DNA of 64,000 bases, taken from NCBI RefSeq assembly GCF_026151205.1, contig NC_087077.1:6596483-6660482 (forward strand), given 5' to 3'. The stretch is from Bolinopsis microptera (taxonomy: Eukaryota; Ctenophora; Tentaculata; Lobata; Bolinopsidae). The notes under the pieces are model-generated. The model did no database searches, was not told where the DNA came from, and was given only the letters and a program-made list of their open reading frames with translations. Every line of letters starts with the position of its first letter. Positions within the stretch are counted from its first letter, which is position 1. Both the position numbers and the translations under genes were made by a program. Positions 36,287 through 48,936 of this stretch are shown piece by piece.

Positions 36287-39200
36287 TCTTTGGCCAAATA
36301 AATATAGCAAAGATGTCAACTAACTCTGAGATGACACTTGACAAGTTTATCTACGAAAATGAGATACTCTTGATGGCGGTTCAAGAAACAAGCTCTTGGA
36401 CTCAATCAGACGGAAGTTTCCTTCATAAAAAGGTATTTCATAAAGCTGGGGACATAAATAAAGGGACAGCTGGGGTAGCACTCGTCATTGATCCTTCACT
36501 ACATCCAGAGTTGGTCTATGACCTTAACGTAGACGAAGTTGATGCGGTTTGGTGCCAAATAAAAGTTGAAGGAAAGAGATATTTGGTGGGATCAGTTTAT
36601 TGCAAACCTTGCAATAACTCTAATGATTCCATAAGAAAATTTGAAGGACTTCTTGCCCACATTGATAAAGCAAGAGAATATAAGGCTAAATATAAATTCA
36701 ACTCTCTTCTCACATATGGAGACTTTAATGCAAGACATCATGACTGGGGAGATCATGTTACCACGCAGCGAGGAAAGAAGCTTCTAGACTACGTTGAAAA
36801 GGAAACCCTAACTCTCTGCTCACCATACGACTGCACATTTGTCTGTACAAATGGAGGAAGTGTTATTGACTTAGTGTTAGCCGAAGGCCCCATCATCTCA
36901 AAGTTGGGAAATCAGTGGATGGATAAAGATGTTGAATTATTTTCAGGTGCCCCAAGAAGAGGTCACTATCCGGTGCTTCAAGAAATCTGCAGAGGGATCC
37001 CAAAATCAGACACTGTCCCCAGAGTGTGTATGGACTGGAAAAATGCAGACTGGAAAATATGGACAAATGCAATGGAGACCAACTGTCAACATCTTCGTTC
37101 GGCCCCAGAGTTATTAAACCGAGGGGATCAGCTATGGCAGCAGTTATTACATAAAATACAGGAGGCTAACCGAATGTTCATCCCTCAGAAGACAGTATCC
37201 ATTCATTCAAAACCATATTGGTGTCCTGCACTTACAACTCTATCTAATGAAGCTCTAGAAGCGAAAGAAAGATTTAAGCAAAGATCAACTCCCAGAAACA
37301 AGGCCACACTCACTGAAAGCACTGAATCATTCAAGAAAGCGCTGATTAAAGAAAAGAATGAATGGATTCGTGACAGAGTTGAAACACTTAACACCAAAGA
37401 CTGCACTCAATTCTGGAGAAAATATAAACGAGTTTTTGGGGCCAAAACTGACAATTTTATCTGCAACCTCAAAGACTGTGACTTGCTGGTCACATCTGAA
37501 AAAGATAAGGAGGAATTGTTATTTAATACTTTCTTCACAGGAAAACACCTTCAAAACCAACCCAATGACCGAGAGCACGACATGCATGTAAATAACGAGT
37601 TCAGTAAATTACAGAATGTTAGCAGCAAATCTGCAAGTAGTTACAATGAAGATGATCCGCTGAACAACCCTATTTCTATGGACGAGATAAAAGCAGCTAT
37701 AGAAAGGCAAGAAACAAATGACAAATCATGTGATGCAGACAATATTCACCCTACCATCCTCAAACATATGAAAACAAATTGTCTTCACGTCTTGCAGATT
37801 ATATTTAACTGGTGTATGAGCACAGGAAAATGGCTGTGGAAAACTTCAGATGTAACATTCCTAAGGAAAGAAGGAAAATCCAGCTACATGTTACCTGGTG
37901 CTTATAGACCGATTTCCATATCATCCTACTTTGGAAAGATTTGTGAAAGAGTGCTAGATAAAAGATTGAGACTCTTCCTGGACATTGAAGGAACTCTTGA
38001 TGAAGATCAAGAAGGTTTCATTGGAGGGAGATCAACAACGCGATATCTTTTCAGAATGCTGGCTAACCTTGAGGAAGTTAAAAGACAGAAGCTGGCATGT
38101 ATAGTGCTTTTCCTGGACTTCGAAAAGGCATTTGATAGTGTTCATCTCCCATCACTATGTGTCAAACTATCAACTCTCGGTATTCAAGGAAATATTCTTA
38201 ACGTGCTGAGAAATTTCCTGTTCAACCGGACGATATGTCTAAAAGTGAACAACTATAAAGGAGAAAAAAGAAAATGTACAATATTTGGATTACCTCAGGG
38301 GGCTGTACTATCACCTCTCCTCTTCATCCTATACATAGCAGACATGACACACAACACCCCGGAAGAAGTAAAAAGATATCTAAGCTGCTACAAATTTGCT
38401 GATGACGGTACACTTATGATTTCCTTCGAGAACATCTCCGGATGCCATGAAAAAATGCAGATGGTTTGTGACCACCTCAGCAAGTGGTGCATCAAGAACA
38501 AGCTAGTAGTGAACTGTGATACGAATAAAACGGAGGCCATAATCTTGAAAACTGCAGCTTATACTGAAGAACAGAAACCTGCAGAATTATGTATTAATGG
38601 GAAAAGCATCAACTACGTCCAAAGCACAAAGGTCCTTGGGGTAATAGTAGATGAAGACCTCAATTTCAAGAAACATGCGTCTCAAAAACTTAAAGAATGC
38701 AAAAGAAAGTGGGGATTAATAACAAAATCAACTAACCGCAACTACGGTCTAAACGTTTACAGCCTCACTCTCCTCCTTAAAACAATGGTCCTCACTAAAC
38801 TGTTCTACGCAGCACCTATTTGGCTTCACAAGTGTCTCAATCAATTTAAAAGCTTCTGGAATAAAATCATTCTAAAAATATCTGGATCAGTCCTGAATCC
38901 ACAAAGGGAATTAACCGAACTTGCTCTCCACCTCCCACCACTGGATGTGCAACTCGAAGCTCTTTCGGTTAAATTCATGTGCAAAGTACTCACACAAGGT
39001 GACAATCTCTCAGCTACACTCTACCAAGTTGACGAAAGCAGAATACCAAGCTTTCATGTCTTAACAATGTCACTGAAAAAGTACTTCCTTTGGAAAGAAA
39101 ATAAGTCACACGGAACCAGAATGATAGACCTAACGCAGCAACATTTCAAGGATCTGGCCTATTACACTCAGGCAGACATAATGAGCTACAAAAATAAGAT

Positions 39201-39666
39201 CTGGATTGACAGCATCGAAACAAATCTGCAATGCAGAACTGTCAGTAACAACAAGGAGACCAAGATACTTGGTGTGATCACAAAGATCAAAAACAGTGGG
39301 CTGCTCCTAGACAAAAACAACTTCTTATTCGGGCACAACACGAGTAAAAATCTGGACAGCCGAATAATGGACTACATTCACGGCAGCTCACCACTCTTTG
39401 CGAATATCCAAAAGATCATGGGTGGTGACAGTGGTGAGGCCTGTCGTTTCTGCAACAGCTTCGATGATTCTCCTGTACACCAGCTCCTATTGTGTCTGGA
39501 GGTGCAAGACACCAGTTACCTGCAGCTAAAAGAAGAGCTGGGTGGGGCTGACTCACATTCCTATCTAGATGAAGTGTTAACAAAAAGCAGCACACAAAAA
39601 GCATTCATTAGAAGAGTCGAATTTCTTTGGGGACAAAATGATGCTCTCCAGGATTTATCCAACTAA
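36283..39666 (+). CDS. LINE ORF2: endonuclease and reverse transcriptase
   Basis: 1,127 residues, intact. The N terminus is an exonuclease-endonuclease-phosphatase type nuclease: GDFNARHHDWGD at about 145-156 and RRGHYPVL at about 225-232 contain catalytic Asp/Asn and His. The reverse transcriptase occupies about 460-770, with FADDG (catalytic Asp707-Asp708), LPQGAVLSPLLF and VLFLDFEKAFDSV. A C-terminal C-X2-C-X8-H-X4-C finger starts at about residue 1052. No RNase H domain is visible. The GDFNA-type nuclease plus the C-terminal finger argues for the Jockey group rather than CR1 or L1. It starts inside the ORF1 stop codon. Intact frames suggest recent or present activity. Confidence 0.93.
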   Translation: MIFGQINIAKMSTNSEMTLDKFIYENEILLMAVQETSSWTQSDGSFLHKKVFHKAGDINKGTAGVALVIDPSLHPELVYDLNVDEVDAVWCQIKVEGKRYLVGSVYCKPCNNSNDSIRKFEGLLAHIDKAREYKAKYKFNSLLTYGDFNARHHDWGDHVTTQRGKKLLDYVEKETLTLCSPYDCTFVCTNGGSVIDLVLAEGPIISKLGNQWMDKDVELFSGAPRRGHYPVLQEICRGIPKSDTVPRVCMDWKNADWKIWTNAMETNCQHLRSAPELLNRGDQLWQQLLHKIQEANRMFIPQKTVSIHSKPYWCPALTTLSNEALEAKERFKQRSTPRNKATLTESTESFKKALIKEKNEWIRDRVETLNTKDCTQFWRKYKRVFGAKTDNFICNLKDCDLLVTSEKDKEELLFNTFFTGKHLQNQPNDREHDMHVNNEFSKLQNVSSKSASSYNEDDPLNNPISMDEIKAAIERQETNDKSCDADNIHPTILKHMKTNCLHVLQIIFNWCMSTGKWLWKTSDVTFLRKEGKSSYMLPGAYRPISISSYFGKICERVLDKRLRLFLDIEGTLDEDQEGFIGGRSTTRYLFRMLANLEEVKRQKLACIVLFLDFEKAFDSVHLPSLCVKLSTLGIQGNILNVLRNFLFNRTICLKVNNYKGEKRKCTIFGLPQGAVLSPLLFILYIADMTHNTPEEVKRYLSCYKFADDGTLMISFENISGCHEKMQMVCDHLSKWCIKNKLVVNCDTNKTEAIILKTAAYTEEQKPAELCINGKSINYVQSTKVLGVIVDEDLNFKKHASQKLKECKRKWGLITKSTNRNYGLNVYSLTLLLKTMVLTKLFYAAPIWLHKCLNQFKSFWNKIILKISGSVLNPQRELTELALHLPPLDVQLEALSVKFMCKVLTQGDNLSATLYQVDESRIPSFHVLTMSLKKYFLWKENKSHGTRMIDLTQQHFKDLAYYTQADIMSYKNKIWIDSIETNLQCRTVSNNKETKILGVITKIKNSGLLLDKNNFLFGHNTSKNLDSRIMDYIHGSSPLFANIQKIMGGDSGEACRFCNSFDDSPVHQLLLCLEVQDTSYLQLKEELGGADSHSYLDEVLTKSSTQKAFIRRVEFLWGQNDALQDLSN

Positions 39667-39960
39667 ACTAGAAAGATCATAAAATAAAGACTCTGCAAAC
39701 ATCTCAGAGAAATAACACCACCGTAAAGATTAAAGAGGGAGGATCCTGGACCCCGAAATCCACCACTTTTCTGTACTTTCAGAGGTACCAATGTGGCAGG
39801 AAACCAGGGCTCATGCTGCCGCTGAGCTAAAGCAGTAGAGGGGATGGCGGCTTCTCTAGGATCTAACACGTCCTGAAGCAGACCAACACTATGTCCCAAC
39901 GCACTGGTGTTGGGATGTCTGCCCCCGGTGCCTGTCCGGGTCAATAAAGCAGTCAAGCAT

Positions 39961-42900
39961 CATGTATGTTATGTTGAGCATTCTCAACCAACAAATGTGG
40001 GAACTCCCACAAAACACCAAAACAGATCTAAAGAGACACTTAACAACATTGGAAAAATAGACTGCAATTTGTTTATATAATTTAAAAAGCGTATATTATT
40101 GCCCACGTTAAGGGGCCTGTTAATAATTTATTAAATTATTAGCTATTTTAGATTTAATAATAATAATAATACTCGGGTATTATTTGGTGATATTTCAGTG
40201 CAGTAGTTTTAGTTAGTTATAGTTAGTTTATAATAGTGAGAATATGGTACATGGTCTAGGGAGGTTAGTGAAAGAGGTTAGATGAGTGAATTATACAATT
40301 GATCTGCTTGTTAGGTGCATCTGCCTTATTTAGTCACGTTATATTTTACAGTTTTTATCGCCTGTTTTCTGAACAGTTTCTTGTTCCACCTCCGTCTAAG
40401 GCAAAGATGCACACTCTCATTAATTTAAGTATCATTTACAGCTGTGCATAAGGGTTAAATTTAAATTATTTAACCTTTTGGTGGTGTATAAAAATAACAT
40501 TAATTTATTATTATTATTATTATTTATTATCACCAATTATTTCAGTTTAATTTATTATGATTCCGTGTTTTATTTTGTAATAACATCCCCATTTTTAGGT
40601 ATAAATAGGTTAGGTAACACTTTACGTTTAAAATGTATAATGCATGTAGTAATTATAATCGAAGATATTCAATTTCATATTAAATTATTATTGCATATTG
40701 ATGTTCATAATTTTTTAGTGTGTATCGGGGCAAAATTTTTTTAGCTGTATGCATATTAAAATTATTTATTGGAATTTAAGTTTTTAATTTTGCTATTGAT
40801 TTTAGGATGAAGTCCTCACTTCGCGTGCCGCGCGCGTTATTGGCATGCTTGCTTCGCTTTGATGTTTGAATATTGAAATTAAATTGTTTTCATGATAGCT
40901 GAGCTTTACGATCAGCTGGAACTAATAAGTAATTGGCATCGTCATTCGTTATATTGATTAATAATTCAATCATCATTATATAAACAAATTATTTTAAAAT
41001 TTTCATCATCAATAACATCATCATTCACATAGCCATGTGTCTACGCGTACTCAGTACTGCGTGACGCGCTTGTGTTGGCGGTCGCGCGCTACTGCAAGCA
41101 AAAGTGCTTTGGTTATAAATGTAAAGCAAACATCATCATATGACACATATTTGCACAATTTATTTCTTTTATTTGTAACCGGTAAGGCTAGTGTTACGAA
41201 ATATCACGAAATAGCGTGTACCGGGTTAGTTTTATTGTTGACGGATGTTACTCGACTAAATTTCTTCGAAGTAGCGCGCGCCGCTTTCTTCTCGATGGCA
41301 AGTGCTACGAAGTAGCACGCGCCGGGCCAGATCATTAACAATGGTCAAGTTTTATTGACAAAGGACAAATTTCATCGCAGTGCCTTAAATTAAAAGTAAT
41401 TTTAATTGATTCCCCGCTTAATTTTGGACGCTGAACGCTAAGCGCTTAGTCTAGTGCATGGAATTAATCAAATTATAACCATATTTCATACGTATCAAAT
41501 TAAATGTGCTTTTGCTTTGACGTAAAAATATAATTTGCGCCAACAGCCAACTTTTAAATGTTAAAAGTATAGCTAAAAACTACATGTTTTCAATGAATTT
41601 ATGTTAGGTGCATGAATTGTATTTCCACCAAAAGCACACTTCTTAATAAAAATTGCGCTTCCTAATATAAATTGCGCGCAATGCAGTAATATAAGTAACT
41701 TGTTTCAAACTTCTTGAATCGAGATTAAATATTAAATTTAATTTCTTTTGAAATTTATTCAAAATCAAAAATATGCACTTATAAGTGATAAGGAATAAAT
41801 AAGCAGCTTTTGTCGATGTGCCTCGAAAATGATCTTATAAACGATTCCCCCTTCAATTTGGGTCTGTACACACGTCACCACACGTACAGTAAGTTATAAA
41901 CATATTTCATAAATATTAACAATTAAACTGAATTAACTGAATGTGCTTTCGGTGGAGATTTAGCGCGCGCTTTTATCATTTATGCTATTTACATATTTGG
42001 ATAACTTTAGGTATGCACCAAATTTATCAAAATCGGAATCAGTAAATTTTGCACCAACTCATGTAACAATTTGTCATACGTTGTATGACCCGCCGCGCAC
42101 GAGTACGCGGCTCCCCTGTATCGTAGAAACTCTACGATAGTGAAGCGACAGTGCACTGCAGTGGGGGGTCACCACTTGTAGCGCGATGCGTTACTGTGCC
42201 GCACCGCGCACTCAATGAGGCTTCTCACAGCGATCGGCGAGATGCGCTACTGTACCGCGCCGAACTGCCATGAATTGACATCGTCAATTAAGGTGACCAC
42301 GTTATACAAGTAACAATGGCGTTTATTACCAACTACACGGACTATTACGTATACTAAAAATTCTATCATCTATTCTGCCAAAATTTAAAGGCCCCATTTA
42401 AAAATTAATTTGAAGCGGATTTGGCGGCCAAATTTTGAAAAATGCCCGGCAAATTTCAGAATTTGGCCGACAAATTTTTTTAAAGGCCTAACTTAAAATT
42501 ACATATTAAAACTTAAGGTCGAGATTCGATTCTACGTTGATTCTGAAAATTTCATGTAAAAATATTGAAACCCTATTGAGTTCTATTGTTTCGAACGAAA
42601 TCAGTTTTGCAAATATCGCAAACTGACATATGGTGTATGGGCGATTTTGTTAATTTTTTTGCGATTACAGATTATTTGAACATAGAATCCACAGTTCGGT
42701 AGATACTGAGCTGATAATCATAGAGAATGTGTAGTATAGGCTTACCTTCCATATAAAGTTGGTTTCATTCAAAAATATTGATATTTGACTAATTTATGGA
42801 CCAAAATCGATCAAATTTGGTGCGTATGCCCAAATATGGTCATATGGTTTTTGGCTCATAACTCAGTCATTTTCTGTCCAATCTTTATGAAAATTCATAT

Positions 42901-44570
42901 ACGAGTTCAGGGGACCACTACTACTAGTACAGAAGTAGAGTCCAGGACCACCTCAAAAGTGTGGTCACCGGTCCTAGTTTGTTGGTCAACTGCTATCTCG
43001 AAACCAAGTTTCACAAAAAAATCAGGATGAACCCCCCTTAATATATCATACTGTTGTGTTCAACGGTTTATTTGGTTATCAAACCTGTTATAGCAGGAAG
43101 CAAGACTTTTGATCGTTCTATCATGAGCGTGAAGTATTGGTCAGTTCAAGTAAGGTTACTCATGTGAATGCCTGATGTTTTACCCAGCTTTTACCCAACT
43201 CAACTGAACTAGCGTTTTGGTGTGTGCAAAAGCTTTCAGGCACGCACATTCCCTGCCACGTTAGTTACCTGTCCCTTCAAAATCAAACTAACAGTCAAGG
43301 ACAAAAAATCATACACCAAATGAGCATTTTATTTTTATAAATTGTTTTACATCTCTTTATTCTGTAAAATGTGCTAAAAATTAAATTTCTTGTTTCATTG
43401 AAATTTCTTGTTTCATTGTAATGCTGGTATTGCTGGTCTATGTAATGGAAGCTGGTCTATGGGTTGCTTCTCTCAAATAATGTCCTATTAAGCCACTGAT
43501 TCACTCAATTCTCAACACTTCCAAGGCGAGTACTCTCGATCCACTTAGTTCACATGCCTTGGAAATTTAAATCACAGTATTTACAATGGTCTTAGTTCCT
43601 AATACTCGCCAAAGATGGTACCTCTCTAGTTAATTGTAGGAGATTAAGAAGAGAAAGCTTAACAACAATTTACGTGGCTGCATTTTGTTTTGATTTTAGT
43701 AGGTCCTATTATTTATCCCTATTGTCTTAAGAGAACTCTCCTTAAATTATTTTGATGCAGTCACACAGATAATAGAATTATTATTATTATTATTTCTCAT
43801 GTTCTACTAACACTCATTCGAGGAATACATCAAATCAAATAACCAATAGAATCAACCTGACTTTGTAAACTCATCCTGCAACTCAATCAAAATAAGGCTA
43901 TACCGATCTCTACTGGATGCCTAAAGCAGGTTCGGTAAGCACAAGGATCATTTTGACTGTTTCGGGCTGTCCTAACATGAATAATGAATTAAAGCTCGAA
44001 GAACGATATTAACATGTACAAGCTATGCAACTGTTCTTGTACTGCACGAAACGTATTATATGGTAAAAGCGTGCTGCAGCTCCTCACTACTGCAACATTT
44101 TGGCGGGTAGCGTGCACGTACGATTACTCTCAATCAAATCTGAACCCTCAAGTTCTCTTTGAGGCAGTGACTGTGATTACTAAAATTATCCATCCATTAT
44201 CCATCCATAATAGTGATTTACAATCTGACAGCTAAAGCTTGTGTCTCAGTGTCCACTCAAGCGGTATTTGGTAACTAAACTGTGGTGTCTTGCATCTACT
44301 AGATCGGACTCCTCTGATATTATTTGATACATGTATGAGCGTGGCTGAAATGGAAACAATATGACTTGAGAGGCATGACTGGTTACAGATACTGGGGATG
44401 GGGATCACATGAACCTCTCAATACTGGGTTTTTTTCTACACCGTACTCTTTTCCTTTTCTCCTAGATCACTGGTATATAGAGAAAAGACAATTTTTTTTG
44501 AGAAAAGACAAAAGACATAGCGGTTTGACTGTACCAAGTGTTCCCACTTGGATCTGTTTGGGATCTGGCT
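39961..44570. other. Gene-poor stretch
   Basis: AT-rich with CG-rich islands (40810-41330, 42090-42260). The islands have palindromic phrases such as TAGCGCGATGCG and partly match 9270-9385. Short open frames (40478-40744, 41037-41315, 42785-43030, 44014-44235) show no family signature. Confidence 0.4.
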
Positions 44571-44772
44571 CAGTGGCGTAACGCAGGACCCCGCTGTGCA
44601 GGGGGTGGGGGGAGTGGGGCCATCTTAAGGAGGCCCCAAATTGTCCTTTGAATGTGGGACAATCTAATTTGTCCAATTTTAGGGAGGGGCGCCAAAAGGG
44701 GGAGGGGCACCAACATGAACAGTGGGGCGCTTTTTCAGCGGGTCGGCGCCAAAAGGCAATGTTATGCCACTG
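44571..44772. mobile_element. Short MITE
   Basis: 202 bp with inverted ends CAGTGGCGTAAC and GTTATGCCACTG; the middle is G-rich and non-coding. CAGTGGCG-type ends are common in hAT-derived MITEs. No clear target duplication. Confidence 0.6.
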
Positions 44773-45202
44773 ACTGGGAGGTTACAAATTTGGAGAAAGA
44801 AACCACTGTGGGATAATAAAGGTTGACAAGCTCGAACAAGTATTGTCGCTTGCACCTCACATAACAATAGCACCTAGAGGATGGATCAGTTCATTCTCCG
44901 GTCACATCATTACACACACACACACAAGTTTACTAATACCTAACTGATTTATTACAAGTCTTAATCTGATGTATAGGATGAGGGAAAAACAATTTTCTAA
45001 GGACTGCTACTCTCTCTCAGAGGATCTGCTACTTTCTTTTGGTGTCAGTTTCAGAAGTACCACAAACAGTCATCAAAACACGGTTTTTAAAAATGCCTAT
45101 TTGGCAAAATGAAGCTTTAGCACAATTTGGAAAAGAACACATATTATTTAAAAGGCAGCAAACATTTACATCAGTGTAACATTTCTACACTGTCTCTGAA
45201 TG

Positions 45203-46150
45203 TCATGTTGCTAAGGAAAATAATAATTTATCTCGTATGAATGAAATCACATGCATTACCTCATTTTTCCATTTCAAAATGAAAAGCCTCATATCTTCAA
45301 TTCTAGAAAAATATATTATAGCATTAGTTATTGCATTGAGTGCAAAGAAATGTGTAGAAAAGAATTGCTCCAATATGTGATTTGATGATACAGTTTTAAA
45401 ACAAAAGTTACAAAAGAGAGATAGAGAATGTTGACTCAGGACAACACACAGTGGAAAGTAGAAAATAGCATACGCTAAAGTAAGTAGTATTACTGTTACT
45501 GTAGCTCTTCTCTTCCGTATATGACTCTGTATGTCCGAATGATCGGAAACTTGCCTCTGCAATATGATAACAGAGATAAAGCAACTTGTAACTATAGGCA
45601 GAGCTGGTAATATGAACTGCAAAACCACAGTAACAAAATACACAGTCTTGAAGCTTGCAGATGTGACATCAAACACGTTGGCAAGTTGCCAAACACACAT
45701 AATGCTTGTCTCATTGTAGTAATACCCTTTATTGTACAAGAACGGTAGAAAGCTTTGTGCGATTAATAGAACGAGGTACCAGACTAACAGGTTGACAATA
45801 ACTCCCTTATTGATAGGGTGTAGCGGTCTCGTGTGGGACAGGGTTCGGGAGATACTGATGATACCAATTATGTAAACCGACATTCTAATAGATATTGACC
45901 ATGCTATTCCCCAGAGAGTACAATATATCTCACTCCCAAACCAGCCTTGAGGATTTGTATCATGTTTGAGACTTGATACCCCCACTGCCATCACCATGAG
46001 ACACACAAGTAAGTCTGAGGTGTTGAAACCAATGTAAAGAATCGTGCTCACTGACAAGTTCTTCCTGGAAATGAAGTAGCTGAGTGTCAAAAAGCTCAAG
46101 ATTGTTCCCACTATTGATTCAGTGATTCCCAAAACTCCAAACCATAACAT
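45203..46150 (-). CDS. Class A (rhodopsin-like) orphan GPCR
   Basis: A single exon of 315 residues with seven hydrophobic segments (about 5-27, 36-58, 77-101, 117-138, 170-197, 217-238, 262-282). Family landmarks: Asp46 in helix 2, Cys77 paired with Cys152 in loop 2, Trp124 in helix 4, Pro182 in helix 5, Pro233 in helix 6, and NAIIY (276-280) in place of NPxxY. The E/DRY position reads Ser-Arg-Thr (101-103): the Arg is kept but the acidic residue is gone. It is a plasma-membrane receptor by family; the ligand is unknown. The N terminus is very short (about 5 residues before helix 1), so an upstream exon is possible. Confidence 0.85.
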   Translation of the reverse strand: MLWFGVLGITESIVGTILSFLTLSYFISRKNLSVSTILYIGFNTSDLLVCLMVMAVGVSSLKHDTNPQGWFGSEIYCTLWGIAWSISIRMSVYIIGIISISRTLSHTRPLHPINKGVIVNLLVWYLVLLIAQSFLPFLYNKGYYYNETSIMCVWQLANVFDVTSASFKTVYFVTVVLQFILPALPIVTSCFISVIILQRQVSDHSDIQSHIRKRRATVTVILLTLAYAIFYFPLCVVLSQHSLSLFCNFCFKTVSSNHILEQFFSTHFFALNAITNAIIYFSRIEDMRLFILKWKNEVMHVISFIRDKLLFSLAT

Positions 46151-47973
46151 CGTCCACGCAGTTTGTGTTTCTCCTGCTAATAGAATTCAAGTGATTCTGG
46201 TGTTTTTCTATCAGAGCAAAAACGAAATGATAAATGCAGTCCGCAAAGATACAAAAAAATAATAGAGTTTAAGCTTTGTATTGAAAAATTCCTCGATAAA
46301 TTTATAAAACAAGACCAGTGACGGTAGGAAAACATCTGGCGGAACGTTATTAAATAATACCCGAGAGGGTTAATATCGGATCTATACAATAGCAGCAGAT
46401 GGTCAATGATATGATATCCTATCGTAAAATTACAACATGCAAGTTGACAAGAATATCTAGTTTAAGTGCTATTCTAGGTGTTAGAACCTAAACAGCTAAT
46501 GAATATTAACTTCCACTAAGACATTAATACTAACACTGATCAAGAAAGTCAGATACCTCTAGTTTAAACGGGTGGTATTGGAAGGAGTTGCTAAACAGAA
46601 CTTGTTGAAGTGAACGATCTAATTATCTGTCATCTGTTCAATGTGACGAAATCTCCGTTACTAGTTCCTGACCAATCTTCATTGTAGCAGCTATGTAATG
46701 TAAATACATTGTAGTAATTTCCTTAGACCGTGAACGGCTGGAATTGTCTAGAGTAATTGAGCAGGCTATGTAGCTATGGATATATTGCCAGGTTGATGTG
46801 AGTCGTATGTTTTCCGTAGTCTTGTTGTTTACTTTTTATAATCCTATCAAATACCTATCATGAATCAAAAACGACTGTATCGTCCTGTAGATGCGAGCTT
46901 GCTCAATAAAGCACAACATCTCACTTGAAGCTACTAACGACTGTATATAGTATATTATATCGTCCTTGCTCAATAAAGCACAACATCTCACTTGAAGCTG
47001 CGCTACAACAGGCTCTGAGTAATGGTCGAGTAGCGAAGTTATCTAGCAGCGGTGAAACATGAGCTGATAAACACACAGCTATTCATACACCCTTTCAGGT
47101 TAACTTATTATATCATTTCCATGTTAAGTGAACCTACACTATTACACTATTACTAGCTGTAGAATCTATAGTGAATAATGGTGTAGATGTGACGTAGTCA
47201 ACTCCAACGACTGTATTATGTATGATTTGTAAAACAAATATAAAATGTGATTATGTGTGATTTGTTCACGTGTTTCTGTATTTCCTGATTTATTTAATTG
47301 ATTCATACCAGTCTGGTGTGGAATAGTAACAATCATGTTTATAACTACAGCCACTATATTATACACTATATAGTATTATATATATACACTATGTCATCAG
47401 CCATTATCGCTGTTCAGACTGTGAGCCAATTTTTATTTTGTCGGGCTAAAATTTAATTTAGATTATCTAAAAATGATCAACGATTCTTTGCCAATGGATA
47501 ACGAATAAAGCAATATTATATTTTGTTTTACCAATTCTTTTGACTAAATCTTCCAAATGTCGTTTGTGTAGTTTTTAATTCAGCAAAGCCAGCCTTCAAT
47601 AATCCATATTCTCACTGCATAATACATGTAACAGTCTGTCAAATATTGGCCAATAATTAATATCCATAATTCAAAAGGCTTCTCTGTGCCTGTCCAAGCC
47701 TGCCACCTAGTATTTTAGGGGCAATTAGCCTGAAATTGTCACAGAAGCCGCTACAATAGCCGCTACATGGTTAGGTGTATTACATGACACCCCTTCTAAT
47801 TCTAACACGCTTACTTCCCTGTTATTCGTCCTTCTTCCTTATACTTTTACACGTGCAGGCTTACTGTTAGTTTGTTGTGTATTTTTGCAGTACTTTGATT
47901 TGGCCGATGCATTCTTTTTGCTATTTACGAATTTATTGATAACAATTAATGACCAATTGACCTATACATAATA
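46151..47973. other. Intergenic; one 35-bp direct repeat
   Basis: CTTGCTCAATAAAGCACAAC and the next 15 bases occur at 46898-46932 and 46965-46999. No gene recognised. Confidence 0.5.
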
Positions 47974-48516
47974 TACAGACTGTCCCAAAAAAAAAGGTGT
48001 CCAAGTGGTAAATTTTAATAACTGTATAGCTGAGGTGAGTTAGTAACACTAGTTAGTAACACTAGTTAGTAACACTAGTTAGTAACACTAGTTAGTAACA
48101 CTAGTTAGTAACACTAGTTAGTAACACTAGTTAGTAACACTAGTTAGTAACACTAGTTAGTAACACTAGTTAGTAACACTAGTTAGTAACACTAGTTAGT
48201 AACACTAGTTAGTAACACTAGTTAGTAACACTAGTTAGTAACACTAGTTAGTAACACTAGTTAGTAACACTAGTTAGTAACACTAGTTAGTAACACTAGT
48301 TAGTAACACTAGTTAGTAACACTAGTTAGTAACACTAGTTAGTAACACTAGTTAGTAACACTAGTTAGTAACACTAGTTAGTAACACTAGTTAGTAACAC
48401 TAGTTAGTAACACTAGTTAGTAACACTAGTTAGTAACACTAGTTAGTAACACTAGTTAGTAACACTAGTTAGTAACACTAGTCACTTAGCCTCCTTTTTA
48501 CGGGACACCCAGTATA
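47974..48516. mobile_element. Mariner-like MITE filled with a 13-bp array
   Basis: Imperfect inverted ends: left TACAGACTGTCCCAAAAA, right (read inward) TACTGGGTGTCCCGTAAAAA, both next to TA, as in mariner/Tc1 elements. Between them lies almost only a tandem array. Confidence 0.65.
48039..48480. repeat. 34 perfect copies of a 13-bp repeat
   Basis: GTTAGTAACACTA repeated exactly 34 times (442 bp) with no variant seen. Confidence 0.97.
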
Positions 48517-48936
48517 TTATATAGTATGCATTTAATGTAATTATGCCAGATCTGGATAAAGTTTTTTAATCAAATCAAATCATCGATGCAAAACGCCATC
48601 GTACAAGGTTTTAAAGTCAGATGAATAATAATCTACATTTATATCCTTGTATTAATAAGCAGTTCGTTTGTTATTTTCGAATGAAAAACATAATTCGAGG
48701 ATATATCCTGCTTATTTCAACATTATTTCTGCTTTGAATAATTTTGTACTGACTTGTCCCTTACATATTATTAATTTCAGTAGCTTGCATTTCTTACCGC
48801 TTTTTCCTTTTACCGCATAGTTTCGCTACTATTTTCATTGATAGTAAATATTACGTGCTATTTTAATTAATGGTAAATAACGTCACAACTAAAACTAAAA
48901 GAACAGAATATAAAAAGATTACAAACTTAACCCATT

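Larger units (their letters stand above)
32400..39960 (+). mobile_element. Full-length LINE, Jockey-type
   Basis: Two overlapping ORFs are intact. Outer limits are estimates: the 5' end is somewhere after the TACTT repeat at 32442-32465 and the 3' end probably just after AATAAA near 39943. Before that signal a small stem-loop (CCCGG TGCCTGT CCGGG, about 39925-39941) could be a reverse-transcriptase recognition hairpin. No target duplication was identified. Confidence 0.75.
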
